A stretch of DNA of 51,396 nucleotides from Paenibacillus artemisiicola (GTDB taxonomy: Bacteria; Bacillota; Bacilli; Paenibacillales; Paenibacillaceae). The notes below the pieces were generated by a model. The model was not told where the DNA came from and searched no databases. It saw only the letters and a list, made by a program, of their open reading frames with translations. Both the position numbers and the translations under genes were made by a program. Each line of letters opens with the position of its first letter. Position 1 is the stretch's first letter. Location of the stretch: positions 1 to 51,396 of the forward strand of contig NZ_JAGGDJ010000040.1 in NCBI RefSeq assembly GCF_017652985.1. The letters run 5' to 3'. Positions 6,904 through 15,286 of the stretch are shown one piece after another.

Positions 6904-8826
6904 TTATGCAAGCTGCTTCATAAATCGATAGACGATCAAGCTCCTCATTAGAAACCTTGCATTCGAATCGAATGCTTGGTCAGGTCGCGGCGACTCTCCT
7001 ATCGCAGCGAGGGATTTTTTGACCTGCTCAATGTTCAACAATCGTACGCATACGCTGTCTTGGCACAATTGGCGGAGCTCATCCGTGAACATACGCCATG
7101 ACGGCATCATCCGGTGAATCCAGTCGGCTCCTTGCACGCCGCGGTAGCGCTGGTTTAGCCGAACCCTGTCGGGCAAATGCCCCTTGGTGGCTCTGCGGAT
7201 GAGCGAACGGTCGACACCATTTTGCACATATTGATCGAGCGGGACGGACAGACAGAATCGAATCACTCTTGGGTCATAGGTCGGATCCCGCTCCCATATG
7301 CCATACCTTAAGGATAGCTGCGTTTCCATTTTTCCAGTCATATGTGGAAAAACCAAATCTTTGAACTCATAGTATCTAGATTTAATATAATCCGATGTTG
7401 AATCCGGCAGCCTGGTTTCCCGTTGTTTCAGTCGTTCATAAACACGAGATTCCCTGGCGAAGTCCGGATGAATCAGTGCCAAATCTCCATAGGAAGAACG
7501 ATCCAGCAATGGAAAAGCAGTCTTTACGATCATCCTCAGTAACCAAGATTTTTCGATCCCAATTTGATTACTAAATTGTCCAAGCTCGCGCTTCAGCTTT
7601 ACTAATCGCAATCGCTTAGTTAAATGTGCATAGTAATCAATGGCCGAGCCCCAGGAGATTGATAGATTACCACCGGCCCCCGTTAGCAGAACGCCGACAT
7701 CCTGCTTCTTCGCCTCTTCGAATATCCCCGACATCCAGAAGGAATTTTCAAAGCACTTGTAAGGGGTCTCCAATAATTCCAGCCAATCGTTGATTTCCGA
7801 CCACGAGCTGCGGTTAGGGAAATCCAGATAATGGTCTGCGATATTTCCTACATGACGAACCGTTTCATAGATATATGGGCGCTCGTCGGCAAATCTTCTC
7901 TTGGATGTCCAATCCACGAAATCCGACGGCGGAACGTAACTATAAGTATGTAAAATTTTTCCTTCTTTTTGCAGCGCCTTTGCCGCAAAGCTAACCACTG
8001 CGCCGGAGTCCAGTCCGCCGCTCAAGCTTGATCCTACTTGCTTTCGCGATCGAAGTTTAGATGTTACCGCTTTCAAGAACACACTTCGTAAAGCTTCCTC
8101 GTACTCTTCATTCGATCTAAGCCGAAGCGACTCCACCGGCGATACCAGTGATGCATATTGGCGTATGGTCAAAATTCCATTGGCAACGATAAACGAATGA
8201 GCTGGAGGCAAATGAAATACATCATTGTAGGCTGTCGATTGAACATTGGAGGAATCCAAGATCGAAGGAATGGCCAGGAACTCGGCCAACCATGATTCGT
8301 TAAACTGCCTCTTGAACCCTGACAAAGCAAATAGAGGAGGAATAACCGTCGCGCAGGCGAAATGCCTATTATTGTGGTGATAATAGAGGGTGCGATTCCC
8401 CAATAGATCACGGGCGCCAAAAAGATACTGCTTCAACTCGTCCCAGATAATAAAGGCGAAATCGCCGACAAGGTATTGCGGAGAATCGATCCCCCACCGA
8501 CGGTAAGCCAATACGATAAGCTCGCTGTCGGTCATGGACGCTCTTAACGCACTGTCAACTTGCAATTGTTCGAACAAGTCTTCCCGATTATCAAGAATCG
8601 CGTCCGTCGCTATGGCAAGGCGGTGTTTGACATCGTGATAAGGAAGCTGCTCGTTGACCGACTCCGGCGTTATCCATTGCGCATGACAGCCCAACGAAAT
8701 CTGATTACCTTCCCAGATCCTTACATCGTCAGCTGGATATTTCTGCAATGCTTGCATCATTTTCTGGATGGTATGCTCTTCAATGGGAGGCTCGTTAAAA
8801 TGATGAATTCCGACAATAGCGCTCAT
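6904..8826 (-). CDS. Lasso peptide cyclase, asparagine-synthetase-like (C1)
   Basis: A 640-residue homologue of asparagine synthetase B that activates the ring Asp as an acyl-adenylate and closes the macrolactam. The ATP pyrophosphatase motif S-G-G-L-D-S-G is near residue 267. The N-terminal glutaminase-like domain lacks the catalytic Cys2 (it starts M-S-A-I-V-G-I), as expected for lasso cyclases, which do not use glutamine. The frame extends to a GTG at 8838, but ATG 8826 has GGAGGG five bases upstream and matches the family start. It is the first gene of cluster 1, with its own promoter. Confidence 0.9.
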   Translation of the reverse strand: MSAIVGIHHFNEPPIEEHTIQKMMQALQKYPADDVRIWEGNQISLGCHAQWITPESVNEQLPYHDVKHRLAIATDAILDNREDLFEQLQVDSALRASMTDSELIVLAYRRWGIDSPQYLVGDFAFIIWDELKQYLFGARDLLGNRTLYYHHNNRHFACATVIPPLFALSGFKRQFNESWLAEFLAIPSILDSSNVQSTAYNDVFHLPPAHSFIVANGILTIRQYASLVSPVESLRLRSNEEYEEALRSVFLKAVTSKLRSRKQVGSSLSGGLDSGAVVSFAAKALQKEGKILHTYSYVPPSDFVDWTSKRRFADERPYIYETVRHVGNIADHYLDFPNRSSWSEINDWLELLETPYKCFENSFWMSGIFEEAKKQDVGVLLTGAGGNLSISWGSAIDYYAHLTKRLRLVKLKRELGQFSNQIGIEKSWLLRMIVKTAFPLLDRSSYGDLALIHPDFARESRVYERLKQRETRLPDSTSDYIKSRYYEFKDLVFPHMTGKMETQLSLRYGIWERDPTYDPRVIRFCLSVPLDQYVQNGVDRSLIRRATKGHLPDRVRLNQRYRGVQGADWIHRMMPSWRMFTDELRQLCQDSVCVRLLNIEQVKKSLAAIGESPRPDQAFDSNARFLMRSLIVYRFMKQLA

Positions 8827-8871
8827 AGGTCCCTCCACTTGAGCATATGTATCAATTTCCTATCTGGTTCT

Positions 8872-8901
8872 ATTTTACTATAAATGATACAATTTGTAAC
8901 T
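8872..8901 (-). promoter_or_regulatory. C1 promoter with operator-like repeat
   Basis: Minus-strand -35 GTTACA (8895-8900) and -10 TAAAAT (8872-8877) are 17 bp apart. The inverted repeat TGATAC-AATTT-GTAACT (8885-8901) overlaps the -35 and spacer, a position suited to repression. Twenty bases here (8884-8903) are identical to the C2 promoter. A further GTATCA half-site lies at 8849-8854 in the leader. Confidence 0.65.
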
Positions 8902-8931
8902 ATTTTTTTTGTGTGTATTATATAATTTGAT

Positions 8932-8973
8932 AAAAAAAGAACCCCCTCTCCGCTTGTGCGAAAATCAGATTCT
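8932..8973 (-). terminator. Terminator of the PilZ operon
   Basis: Read on the minus strand, an imperfect stem (AGAATCTG.. with ..GGGGTTCT, inner TTCGC-ACAA-GCGGA) is followed by seven Ts. It separates the PilZ gene from the C1 promoter. Confidence 0.55.
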
Positions 8974-8983
8974 AACTCCATCA

Positions 8984-9439
8984 TTATAAGCTTGCGTCCA
9001 TAGATGACGAAGGCCTAAGCATAGCATCTAACACCTGTTGATACATAAGATGAATTCGCTGACGTTCAGGATTCATCAGTCGCAGCTTCTCCTTCAATGC
9101 CACGGCAAGCGCTTGGCGAATATGCCGATCAGGAACAAACTCGCAGCCATACATATACAAATTCTCATCCTTACGTCTCCAGACAATCTGCCCCGTCAAG
9201 TTGAATTCCCACTCTCCGATGGTGATCATTATCCGAATATGGTAGTCCTTATTGACCGGAAATCGAAGATGGGTTAACAATCGAGCCCCCGTAGGACTTA
9301 TGTCCTGAATGAGTGCTGAGGACGCCTTCGAATCTACGTAATTTCCCTTAACATCAGATATTGCAATCTCAGCCTTCACATCGTTCCATATCCGGATTCT
9401 TACAGGACTTCGACGTAGGTAACTGTTCTTGATTTCCAT
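8984..9439 (-). CDS. PilZ domain protein, putative c-di-GMP receptor
   Basis: A 151-residue single-domain protein with both PilZ signatures: an Arg-rich R-R-S-P-V-R near residue 9 and D-I-S-P-T-G-A near residue 44. In this family these residues hold cyclic di-GMP. Such proteins often control exopolysaccharide output, which fits the neighbouring operon. The frame can start at 9475, but that ATG lies inside a perfect inverted repeat (9468-9484), so the ATG at 9439 is chosen. It follows LCP, VanZ-like and hypothetical genes in the same direction and is closed by a terminator. Confidence 0.8.
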   Translation of the reverse strand: MEIKNSYLRRSPVRIRIWNDVKAEIAISDVKGNYVDSKASSALIQDISPTGARLLTHLRFPVNKDYHIRIMITIGEWEFNLTGQIVWRRKDENLYMYGCEFVPDRHIRQALAVALKEKLRLMNPERQRIHLMYQQVLDAMLRPSSSMDASL

Positions 9440-9467
9440 TCGGAATCCGCCTTTTCCATCATCAATT

Positions 9468-9484
9468 TGATACATTTCGTATCA
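9468..9484 (-). promoter_or_regulatory. Perfect operator-like inverted repeat before PilZ gene
   Basis: TGATAC-ATTTC-GTATCA, the best copy of the repeat found in this window, lies in the 47-bp gap between the preceding gene's stop and the PilZ start. It implies separate control of the PilZ gene. No convincing -10 was recognised. Confidence 0.6.
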
Positions 9485-9486
9485 TG

Positions 9487-9972
9487 CTAGACGTCATTCT
9501 GGAAGGACCACAATAACTTCCATGCTCCCGATTCATTCGCGACATAACATGACTGAATAAGCTCAAAGTTGCCATATGCGCTATGGAATTTCTGCGTGAC
9601 AACAATTTCATAGACATTTTGGAATTCCGCTGAGTCGCTGCTCATTTTCCAACCGGATAAAAGTTTGGGCGGTCCTAACGTATATTCAAAGGTCTGCGCA
9701 CCAAAATCTTGCATGGTTACATGTGCCCGCTTCTGTATATATTCCGATTTGCCATAATGCTTTTGCATAAGCGGATGAAACAATTCCCAGGCGCTTCCAT
9801 AATCGCCTGCTTGTTCATCTTGGTAAAATTGCTCCACCAGTTCGATTGCTCCGCCCTTATCACCAGAGGAAAATAGCTTTGCTCCATTATGCCAGGTCAG
9901 CCACAGTACCCATACGATCGTGACCCCAATCGCTATCGTTAACCATGCTCGACCTTTGCCGCGTCGCCTCAT
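9487..9972 (-). CDS. Membrane-anchored hypothetical protein, NTF2-like ectodomain
   Basis: 161 residues: a short basic N-terminus (M-R-R-R-G-K-G-R), one membrane helix at about residues 10-27, then an extracellular domain. The segment around residues 42-80 (a helix, then Y-Q-D-E-Q-A-G-D-Y-G-S-A-W-E-L-F) resembles NTF2-like domains attached to single membrane anchors in Firmicutes. No catalytic residues can be assigned. It lies between VanZ-like and PilZ genes in an apparent four-gene unit. Function unknown. Confidence 0.7.
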   Translation of the reverse strand: MRRRGKGRAWLTIAIGVTIVWVLWLTWHNGAKLFSSGDKGGAIELVEQFYQDEQAGDYGSAWELFHPLMQKHYGKSEYIQKRAHVTMQDFGAQTFEYTLGPPKLLSGWKMSSDSAEFQNVYEIVVTQKFHSAYGNFELIQSCYVANESGAWKLLWSFQNDV

Positions 9973-10006
9973 CTAAGCATCCCCCTGTCCACAAAGCTAT
10001 TTCACT

Positions 10007-10525
10007 TTATGAACCTTTGGGGTATCTTATTCTTCGATAGACATAATGGCTCAGATAATAAATCAGGATTCCTATACATCCCCCTGTCAGATCTATGAGA
10101 ATATCTTGAGGATTAGAAGTCCGACCCGGGATCCTTTTTTGATTGAGTTCATCCAATGAGGCAATCAAAGCAACTATTATTAAAGGCAAAAGCAGCCGAT
10201 ACACTGGCCGCTTTGTTACACCAAGTGCGAATGCGGCAAGGATCGCCAGCATTGCATACATAAACAAATGCGCACATTTACGAAATAAAAATTCAAGCAA
10301 CGCATAAGGATCACTTTGGGAAGAGTATTTAGCATGATGATATTCGAAGTTGATTGTCGGAAGTATTTTCTGGAGCATATGCGCTGTGAAAGTTCGATGC
10401 AAGAATGGCAGCAGGCTCTGTTCCTGATAAGATTCTGAAGAAAGCAAGAACACAATTACAATCCAGGCTAACAAAACCAACAGCGGTATGGCAATAAATA
10501 ACCGATGTATCATTTTAGTCTCCAT
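10007..10525 (-). CDS. VanZ-like membrane protein
   Basis: 172 residues with four hydrophobic segments (about 8-28, 80-98, 105-123 and 142-160) and the conserved polar stretch S-L-D-E-L-N-Q-K-R-I-P-G-R-T near residue 125. This pattern identifies the VanZ-like family. The founding member gives low-level teicoplanin resistance by an unknown mechanism. The gene overlaps the end of the LCP gene by 11 nt. A second in-frame ATG at 10513 has a closer GGAG and may be the real start. Co-location with LCP suggests a cell-envelope role. Confidence 0.8.
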   Translation of the reverse strand: METKMIHRLFIAIPLLVLLAWIVIVFLLSSESYQEQSLLPFLHRTFTAHMLQKILPTINFEYHHAKYSSQSDPYALLEFLFRKCAHLFMYAMLAILAAFALGVTKRPVYRLLLPLIIVALIASLDELNQKRIPGRTSNPQDILIDLTGGCIGILIYYLSHYVYRRIRYPKGS

Positions 10526-11471
10526 TCTGGAGATGCTCCTTAATCAAGGCATGGACTCTCTCCCGTTCTTTATCGTCCACGATATAGTACCAAATTTTAT
10601 TTATGGTCTGTCCTTTGCCCTGAACTTCAACCGTATCGATTTTATTAATCTCCGGACGGTAATTCGCGACAAAACTTTTCATTTCTTTAAATGTGATATC
10701 GGTCTTTACGCTATCACCCAATTCTCGTAATAAGGAGTTGACATGGGTGATTGAAGAAATATTCATCGTGTTTTTCATAATCCCCCGAAGAAGATCGCGT
10801 TGCCTCGTATTTCTGCCAAAATCGCCCCTTGGGTCATCATAGCGCATACGTGAATACAAAAGGGCCTCATCACCATTCAATTGAAGATGACCTTGGTCAA
10901 AATGGTGGTCTATGTAATCGAAGGCAAACGGATTGTCCACCTCAACGCCGCCAACGATATCAATTAAACGCGAGAAGCCCTCCATATTGACCTTGACATA
11001 ATAATCGATCGGATAATCAATGAAATTTTCTATCGTGTTTATGGACATCGGCACTCCACCGAACGCATAGGCATGATTGATTTTATCTACTGTACCGTGT
11101 CCGACAATCGTCGTACGCGTATCTCGAGGGATATTGAACATCAAAATCGAATTTTTGGCCGGATTGACCGTCAATACGATAATCGTATCTGAACGCCCCC
11201 GATCATTAGCGCGTTGATCGACGCCTAATACCAGTACCGTAAATGGAGCCATATTCTTAATCGGCTTCGTTTCTGCAGGTTTCGTATTCTTCGTTACCGT
11301 CGTATCTTTACTAACATAGACCGGTTTCACAGCATCAATATTTTCATACATTTTATTGGCTGCTTTTTCTGCGCTATGATACGCATACCACACTAAGCTG
11401 CCTGCCAAAATAGCAATGACTGCCGCGGCTGTCCCCGTCCAGATGAGTACTCGCTTCATTCGAAGTTTCAT
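10515..11471 (-). CDS. LytR-CpsA-Psr (LCP) family glycopolymer transferase
   Basis: A 318-residue membrane-anchored enzyme with a basic N-terminus and one helix (about residues 6-28). The extracellular LCP domain begins near residue 75, with V-L-G-V-D-Q-R, then the conserved Asp/Arg series D-R-G-R-S-D-T and I-P-R-D-T-R. LCP enzymes move polyprenyl-linked glycopolymers onto peptidoglycan. Next to an exopolysaccharide operon it may attach that polymer to the wall, although it lies inside the lasso region. Start at 11471 after AAGGAG. It follows exporter D2 by 35 nt, so it is probably co-transcribed with cluster 2. Confidence 0.88.
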   Translation of the reverse strand: MKLRMKRVLIWTGTAAAVIAILAGSLVWYAYHSAEKAANKMYENIDAVKPVYVSKDTTVTKNTKPAETKPIKNMAPFTVLVLGVDQRANDRGRSDTIIVLTVNPAKNSILMFNIPRDTRTTIVGHGTVDKINHAYAFGGVPMSINTIENFIDYPIDYYVKVNMEGFSRLIDIVGGVEVDNPFAFDYIDHHFDQGHLQLNGDEALLYSRMRYDDPRGDFGRNTRQRDLLRGIMKNTMNISSITHVNSLLRELGDSVKTDITFKEMKSFVANYRPEINKIDTVEVQGKGQTINKIWYYIVDDKERERVHALIKEHLQNGD

Positions 11472-11506
11472 ATAACAAGACTCCTTATTGCTTAAATGGA
11501 AATGAA

Positions 11507-13309
11507 TTACGCGTTTGCTTCCAGTTGATAAGCCAGTAATTTGCTGAATGTTCCTCTCGGCTCTGCAGACAACTGATGGAAACCACCCTGCTGCACAAGC
11601 ATTCCTCTCTCCAACACAAGCACTTGATCGGCATTCCGAATAGTGGATAGCCGATGGGCGATTATAATAATCGTCATTTTGCCTTTCAAGAGATCCAAGG
11701 CCTTCTGGATTCGCGCCTCATTCTCCGTATCTAATGCGCTAGTGGCTTCATCGAGAATAAGAATGGAAGGCTCTCGTAGGATCGCTCTTGCAAGTACGAT
11801 TCGTTGACGTTCACCGCCTGACAAGCGGACTCCCCTGTCGCCAATAATCGTATCTAAGCCCTCAGGCAGCTTTCGAACGAATTCATCAGCGACAGAGAAG
11901 CTGAGTGCTTCCCATAGCTTCTCTTCGGTTGCCTGAGGATCTACGAGCATCAAATTGTCTCTTATACTGGCATGGAACAAGAAAGGCTCTTGCGATACGA
12001 AGCTGAACATGCGGCGAATGGCCTGGATATTGTATTGAGTAAGCTGTTCGCCGTCGAACAGAACTTCGCCACGTTCAGGCTGAACGAGTCCGATGATCGA
12101 ATCGATCAGTGTGCTTTTGCCCGCTCCAGACTTGCCGACGATCGCCGTCATTCCCCGAGCAGGAATCTTTACATTTATATTGTTAAGCGCATATTCGCTA
12201 TGGTTTTCACTATATCGGAAATACAAGCCTCGGCATTCAATCTCGTAAGCCATTGCTACTGGTTCGATTGTACTCGCGGGCTGGAACAGATCCATCTCTT
12301 TAGCCTGTTCGCATTCCTGCTGCAGCTTTCTAAGGCTCCTGAAAGACGGAAGCGACGAAACGATTGATTCCCAGCTATTCTGAACCGTAATGAACTTCGG
12401 CCATAATCTAGAGAAAATAACGACGATTAACAGCATCTGGCCTGCCTGCGAATGCAGCACCTCGAATGAGACGTATATCAATGCGCCAATAAGAATAGCC
12501 GATGTGATTTTATAAAATTGCTGCGTATTCGATTGCAGGCGTACGAATTGGGTCATATTCGTCTCCAATTGTTCGCACAGTCTTTTAAACCAACCGTAAT
12601 GCCGGGATTCCAGCGTATTCGTTTTAATATCCTTAATCCCATTGAAATGATCGGTAATATTGGCGACATACTGTCTGTTAAGCTCAGATGTTTCTGCTCC
12701 GATTTTCTTCGCATGTTTTGAGAATCGGCGGGAGAATAACGCAAGAATCAGTCCGCTTGCCATAACGAACAAGGTAAGCTTATAGGAAAGCAAGAATGCG
12801 ATCGTCAATTGGATAGCCGTAAACAAGAAGGTGGTCATTAGTTTCAGGACCAAGTTGGTTCCCAAAATAATGCGGACAAGTTCGTAATTAAGGATATGAT
12901 TAATGTCCGACTTCCTCGTTCGTAGGAATAGACTCCAATCCGCCTGAATCAAATCCTTGTATGTTTTGAGGCGAATGTCGCGGATAAAAGCTTGCTGGAT
13001 ATTGCTGCTTTGAACAGTTTGGTTTTTTTGAATAACCGATTGCACAATGATAAGTAGAATATAAAGGGCAATCATAGTCAGGAGCCGTGTGTGAGGAGGA
13101 ATTTCTTGCACCACACGATCGATATGGTCAAGAAAGGGGATATTCACTGAACCCATGCTTACAAGACCCGTAATGCCGAGCAGCGGCACGAGCAGATAAA
13201 TGCTGAAGCCCTCAATTGAGCTAATCACGATCATCATAATAAGATTAAGGTACAGTTTTATCCCCGAAACGGCGTGAAGCCTCTTCATATAGTAAATAAG
13301 ATCAGTCAT
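11507..13309 (-). CDS. Lasso peptide exporter ABC transporter (cluster 2, D2)
   Basis: A 600-residue exporter with fused membrane and ATPase domains, paralogous to D1 over its whole length. Walker A G-K-S-G-A-G-K-S-T is near residue 391; signature L-S-G-G-E-R-Q-R and Walker B I-L-I-L-D-E-A-T-S-A-L-D follow. The frame is open upstream to 13375, but ATG 13309 has GAGGTGACC before it and aligns with the D1 start. Unlike D1, its base composition is uniformly AT-leaning. Predicted to export the A2 lasso peptide. Confidence 0.88.
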   Translation of the reverse strand: MTDLIYYMKRLHAVSGIKLYLNLIMMIVISSIEGFSIYLLVPLLGITGLVSMGSVNIPFLDHIDRVVQEIPPHTRLLTMIALYILLIIVQSVIQKNQTVQSSNIQQAFIRDIRLKTYKDLIQADWSLFLRTRKSDINHILNYELVRIILGTNLVLKLMTTFLFTAIQLTIAFLLSYKLTLFVMASGLILALFSRRFSKHAKKIGAETSELNRQYVANITDHFNGIKDIKTNTLESRHYGWFKRLCEQLETNMTQFVRLQSNTQQFYKITSAILIGALIYVSFEVLHSQAGQMLLIVVIFSRLWPKFITVQNSWESIVSSLPSFRSLRKLQQECEQAKEMDLFQPASTIEPVAMAYEIECRGLYFRYSENHSEYALNNINVKIPARGMTAIVGKSGAGKSTLIDSIIGLVQPERGEVLFDGEQLTQYNIQAIRRMFSFVSQEPFLFHASIRDNLMLVDPQATEEKLWEALSFSVADEFVRKLPEGLDTIIGDRGVRLSGGERQRIVLARAILREPSILILDEATSALDTENEARIQKALDLLKGKMTIIIIAHRLSTIRNADQVLVLERGMLVQQGGFHQLSAEPRGTFSKLLAYQLEANA

Positions 13310-13343
13310 GCGGTCACCTCTTTGTCGGTGCGGTATTGGGCTC

Positions 13344-13787
13344 CTATTTAACTGTGTTGCCGAATAACGCAACAACAGTAAAGTGCTGCATTTGTTCGTA
13401 GCCTGTTAAATAGATTTTCCCGCTGCGCAGCCATGCATGGGCAATCATTCGACCCGAGGGGTCTTTACCGGTACCAAGGTACAACGTACTGGAAACGCCC
13501 CGCCGCTCCAGCATTTTCGATGCAGCGATCGCTTGAACCAAGCACATGCTTTCCCACCAGGTATAACGGCTCATGGTTCTTACCGCCTGCGAGACACTCT
13601 TTACCATTTTCTCGTCTGCTGCATGTTCAAAGGGAGTCTCAAACATTCGTAAACCAAGCTTAGGTGCAATGTTGGCGAACGGAAGCAGCTTCAAAATCCG
13701 TGCCCAGCCCAAACATAGAAAAGCTTCAGCATACAACCATTTGCGTTTCAGCGGCCAAGCTGCGAAAGCCTTCAGTTTGTTTAACAA
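13344..13787 (-). CDS. Lasso leader peptidase B2 (transglutaminase-like)
   Basis: 147 residues matching lasso B2 proteins, cysteine proteases of transglutaminase fold that cut the leader from the precursor. The catalytic Cys lies in W-W-E-S-M-C-L-V-Q-A near residue 83, and the His in I-A-H-A-W-L near residue 116. The acidic third residue is less clear. Start appears to be TTG at 13787 with AAGGGG upstream; the nearby ATG is in another frame. It is the only B2 gene in the window, so it probably serves both precursors. Confidence 0.87.
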   Translation of the reverse strand: MLNKLKAFAAWPLKRKWLYAEAFLCLGWARILKLLPFANIAPKLGLRMFETPFEHAADEKMVKSVSQAVRTMSRYTWWESMCLVQAIAASKMLERRGVSSTLYLGTGKDPSGRMIAHAWLRSGKIYLTGYEQMQHFTVVALFGNTVK

Positions 13788-13817
13788 GGGGCATTACCCC
13801 TTCCAATTAAAATAAAT

Positions 13818-14105
13818 TCATGATACCGCTTGAACAACAATCAACTGCTCTTTAGCCATTTTCTCCAAGAAATTGACAACCTCCGCCTCGCACGCTTCCT
13901 CGGTAACCTCAAATTCGCTTGTCAGTTCGGTTATCAGCGCTTCAACTGTAATTGGCGATTCGATAAGACTCCATATCCGGCCGCCAATTCGTCCAATATT
14001 GAAATATTTTCCAGATTCAATGCGAAACATAACCATTTCGCCGTTCATATTACTTGCCAGATTCCCCTTCGTCTGTACAACCGTTTCGTTCTTCGAGATT
14101 GTCAT
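13818..14105 (-). CDS. Lasso leader-binding protein B1 (PqqD-like RRE)
   Basis: A 95-residue PqqD-fold RiPP recognition element that binds the precursor leader and presents it to the B2 protease. The usual pattern is present: two strands (E-M-V-M-F-R-I-E-S-G-K-Y-F-N-I), then I-G-G-R-I-W-S-L-I-E, then a three-helix tail. It overlaps the kinase stop by four bases (ATGA) and precedes B2. Only one B1 exists here; the two leaders share the W-E-A-P motif, so both are plausible ligands. Confidence 0.9.
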   Translation of the reverse strand: MTISKNETVVQTKGNLASNMNGEMVMFRIESGKYFNIGRIGGRIWSLIESPITVEALITELTSEFEVTEEACEAEVVNFLEKMAKEQLIVVQAVS

Positions 14106-15043
14106 GATACGGATACTCCCTCCAAGGTTTTTTTAAGAAAAATAGACACAAGTTCATTCACTTTAAATCCGCAGACTGGCCTGCTTAGCCGATAAACATC
14201 TACCTCCTCCGTCATGCGAGTCGTGAATTGAAAGTGCCATTCCATCAGCCCTAACAATGGGATATGGTAATTACGGTATGTATGACGGAATAATAGCGGC
14301 AGACGCTCAAGTCCATGCAATGGCTCGCATGTTGGATGAGCATTGTCCGTCTTTACTAGCTCGAATATGCCGGCTAAAGGAATAGATTTATTAGCAAATT
14401 GCTCCCGAACCGGAATCGCATACTTTGGACGGTCATCGTTTTGGTACAGCGTTTCAAGTCCGCTGCTTTTCATTTGGAGGCCTGCTACGCTTTCCTCCCA
14501 TAGCTTCTGCTGCGGATAAGAAGGTATAACCGTTGGCATCCCTGTATTCGGGTCCATCGAGATCGCAATGACATCATCTGTCAGCAGCTTGAAACCTTCA
14601 TGAAGCAACGCCGCTGCAAGCGTTGATTTGCCTGCTCCCGACTGTCCAACGATTGCATAAGCTTGTTCACCTATGACGACAGCACTGCCATGCAAGGGCA
14701 GTAGGTTACGATATAGGAGCATCACGCCCATACAGCTGCCGAGCAAAAATAACCGAAGCTTTCTCATACTGCAGTCAGCAGCCGGACATACGGTAATAAT
14801 CCCATCTCGCGAAACTCTGAATATTGCGACATCTGGAATGTTAAGAAGGTAACTGAGGTCCTCATAGGCATAGATACCTTGATTCGCGCTCAGCCCTTCC
14901 CAAGTTGAATGCAAGTCTCCAAGCACAACTTGTATGTCCGGTGGCCCTTCATAACGTTCAACCGCGTGCAGCTCTGGGAGTGGAATTTCACTCCTCAGGA
15001 TCATTCCGAAAGCTTTATAGTCCGACCCTACTGATGGATCCAT
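14102..15043 (-). CDS. HPr-kinase-like lasso precursor kinase (cluster 2, K2)
   Basis: A 313-residue paralogue of K1. P-loop G-Q-S-G-A-G-K-S-T is near residue 131, with L-L-T-D-D-V-I-A-I after it. The likely reaction is phosphorylation of the C-terminal Ser of precursor A2, by analogy with the paeninodin kinase. The frame opens at 15169, inside the precursor gene, but ATG 15043 has AGGAGG and matches the K1 start region, so the shorter form is given. Its last bases overlap B1. Confidence 0.87.
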   Translation of the reverse strand: MDPSVGSDYKAFGMILRSEIPLPELHAVERYEGPPDIQVVLGDLHSTWEGLSANQGIYAYEDLSYLLNIPDVAIFRVSRDGIITVCPAADCSMRKLRLFLLGSCMGVMLLYRNLLPLHGSAVVIGEQAYAIVGQSGAGKSTLAAALLHEGFKLLTDDVIAISMDPNTGMPTVIPSYPQQKLWEESVAGLQMKSSGLETLYQNDDRPKYAIPVREQFANKSIPLAGIFELVKTDNAHPTCEPLHGLERLPLLFRHTYRNYHIPLLGLMEWHFQFTTRMTEEVDVYRLSRPVCGFKVNELVSIFLKKTLEGVSVS

Positions 15044-15065
15044 TACAATCCTCCTGTTGGAGTGA

Positions 15066-15091
15066 TCTAATACAGCACGAGCTGTATTAGA
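15066..15091 (-). terminator. Intercistronic hairpin after precursor A2
   Basis: A perfect 11-bp stem (TCTAATACAGC with GCTGTATTAGA) with an ACGA loop lies between the precursor and kinase genes and has no T-tract. It occupies the same place as the hairpin after A1, so it is likely a transcript-level control that favours precursor expression. Confidence 0.6.
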
Positions 15092-15119
15092 CCACCCGTT
15101 AAGTACGGTTGAATCAGTC

Positions 15120-15257
15120 TTAGGAGTACAAGTCAGCGTCGATAGGGTTGCCATCCTTGTCGAATACAACGCTATCCACTTTGTTCACACCAAAACCAGC
15201 CATCGTTTGGCTAACTTCCAATACTTCCATCGTTGGAGCTTCCCATACTTTTTTCAT
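15120..15257 (-). CDS. Lasso peptide precursor A2 (paeninodin type)
   Basis: A 45-codon gene with a strong site GGGAGGTGA. The leader (residues 1-19) contains W-E-A-P-T-M-E-V-L and ends S-Q-T-M, with Thr at -2 as in paeninodin. The inferred 26-residue core begins A-G-F-G-V-N-K-V-D, allowing a 9-residue ring from Ala1 to Asp9. The tail is rich in Asp and ends D-L-Y-S, giving a C-terminal Ser for kinase K2. The leader end, the A-G-x-G start and the Asp9 all agree with the paeninodin family. The core is net acidic, opposite to A1. Confidence 0.92.
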   Translation of the reverse strand: MKKVWEAPTMEVLEVSQTMAGFGVNKVDSVVFDKDGNPIDADLYS

Positions 15258-15286
15258 GTTTCTCACCTCCCTTCAAAAACGCATAG

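Noticed and set aside
14101..14116. GTATCCGTATCATG near the K2/B1 overlap
   Set aside because: Coding sequence; the two arms are direct rather than inverted and lack the 5-bp spacer.
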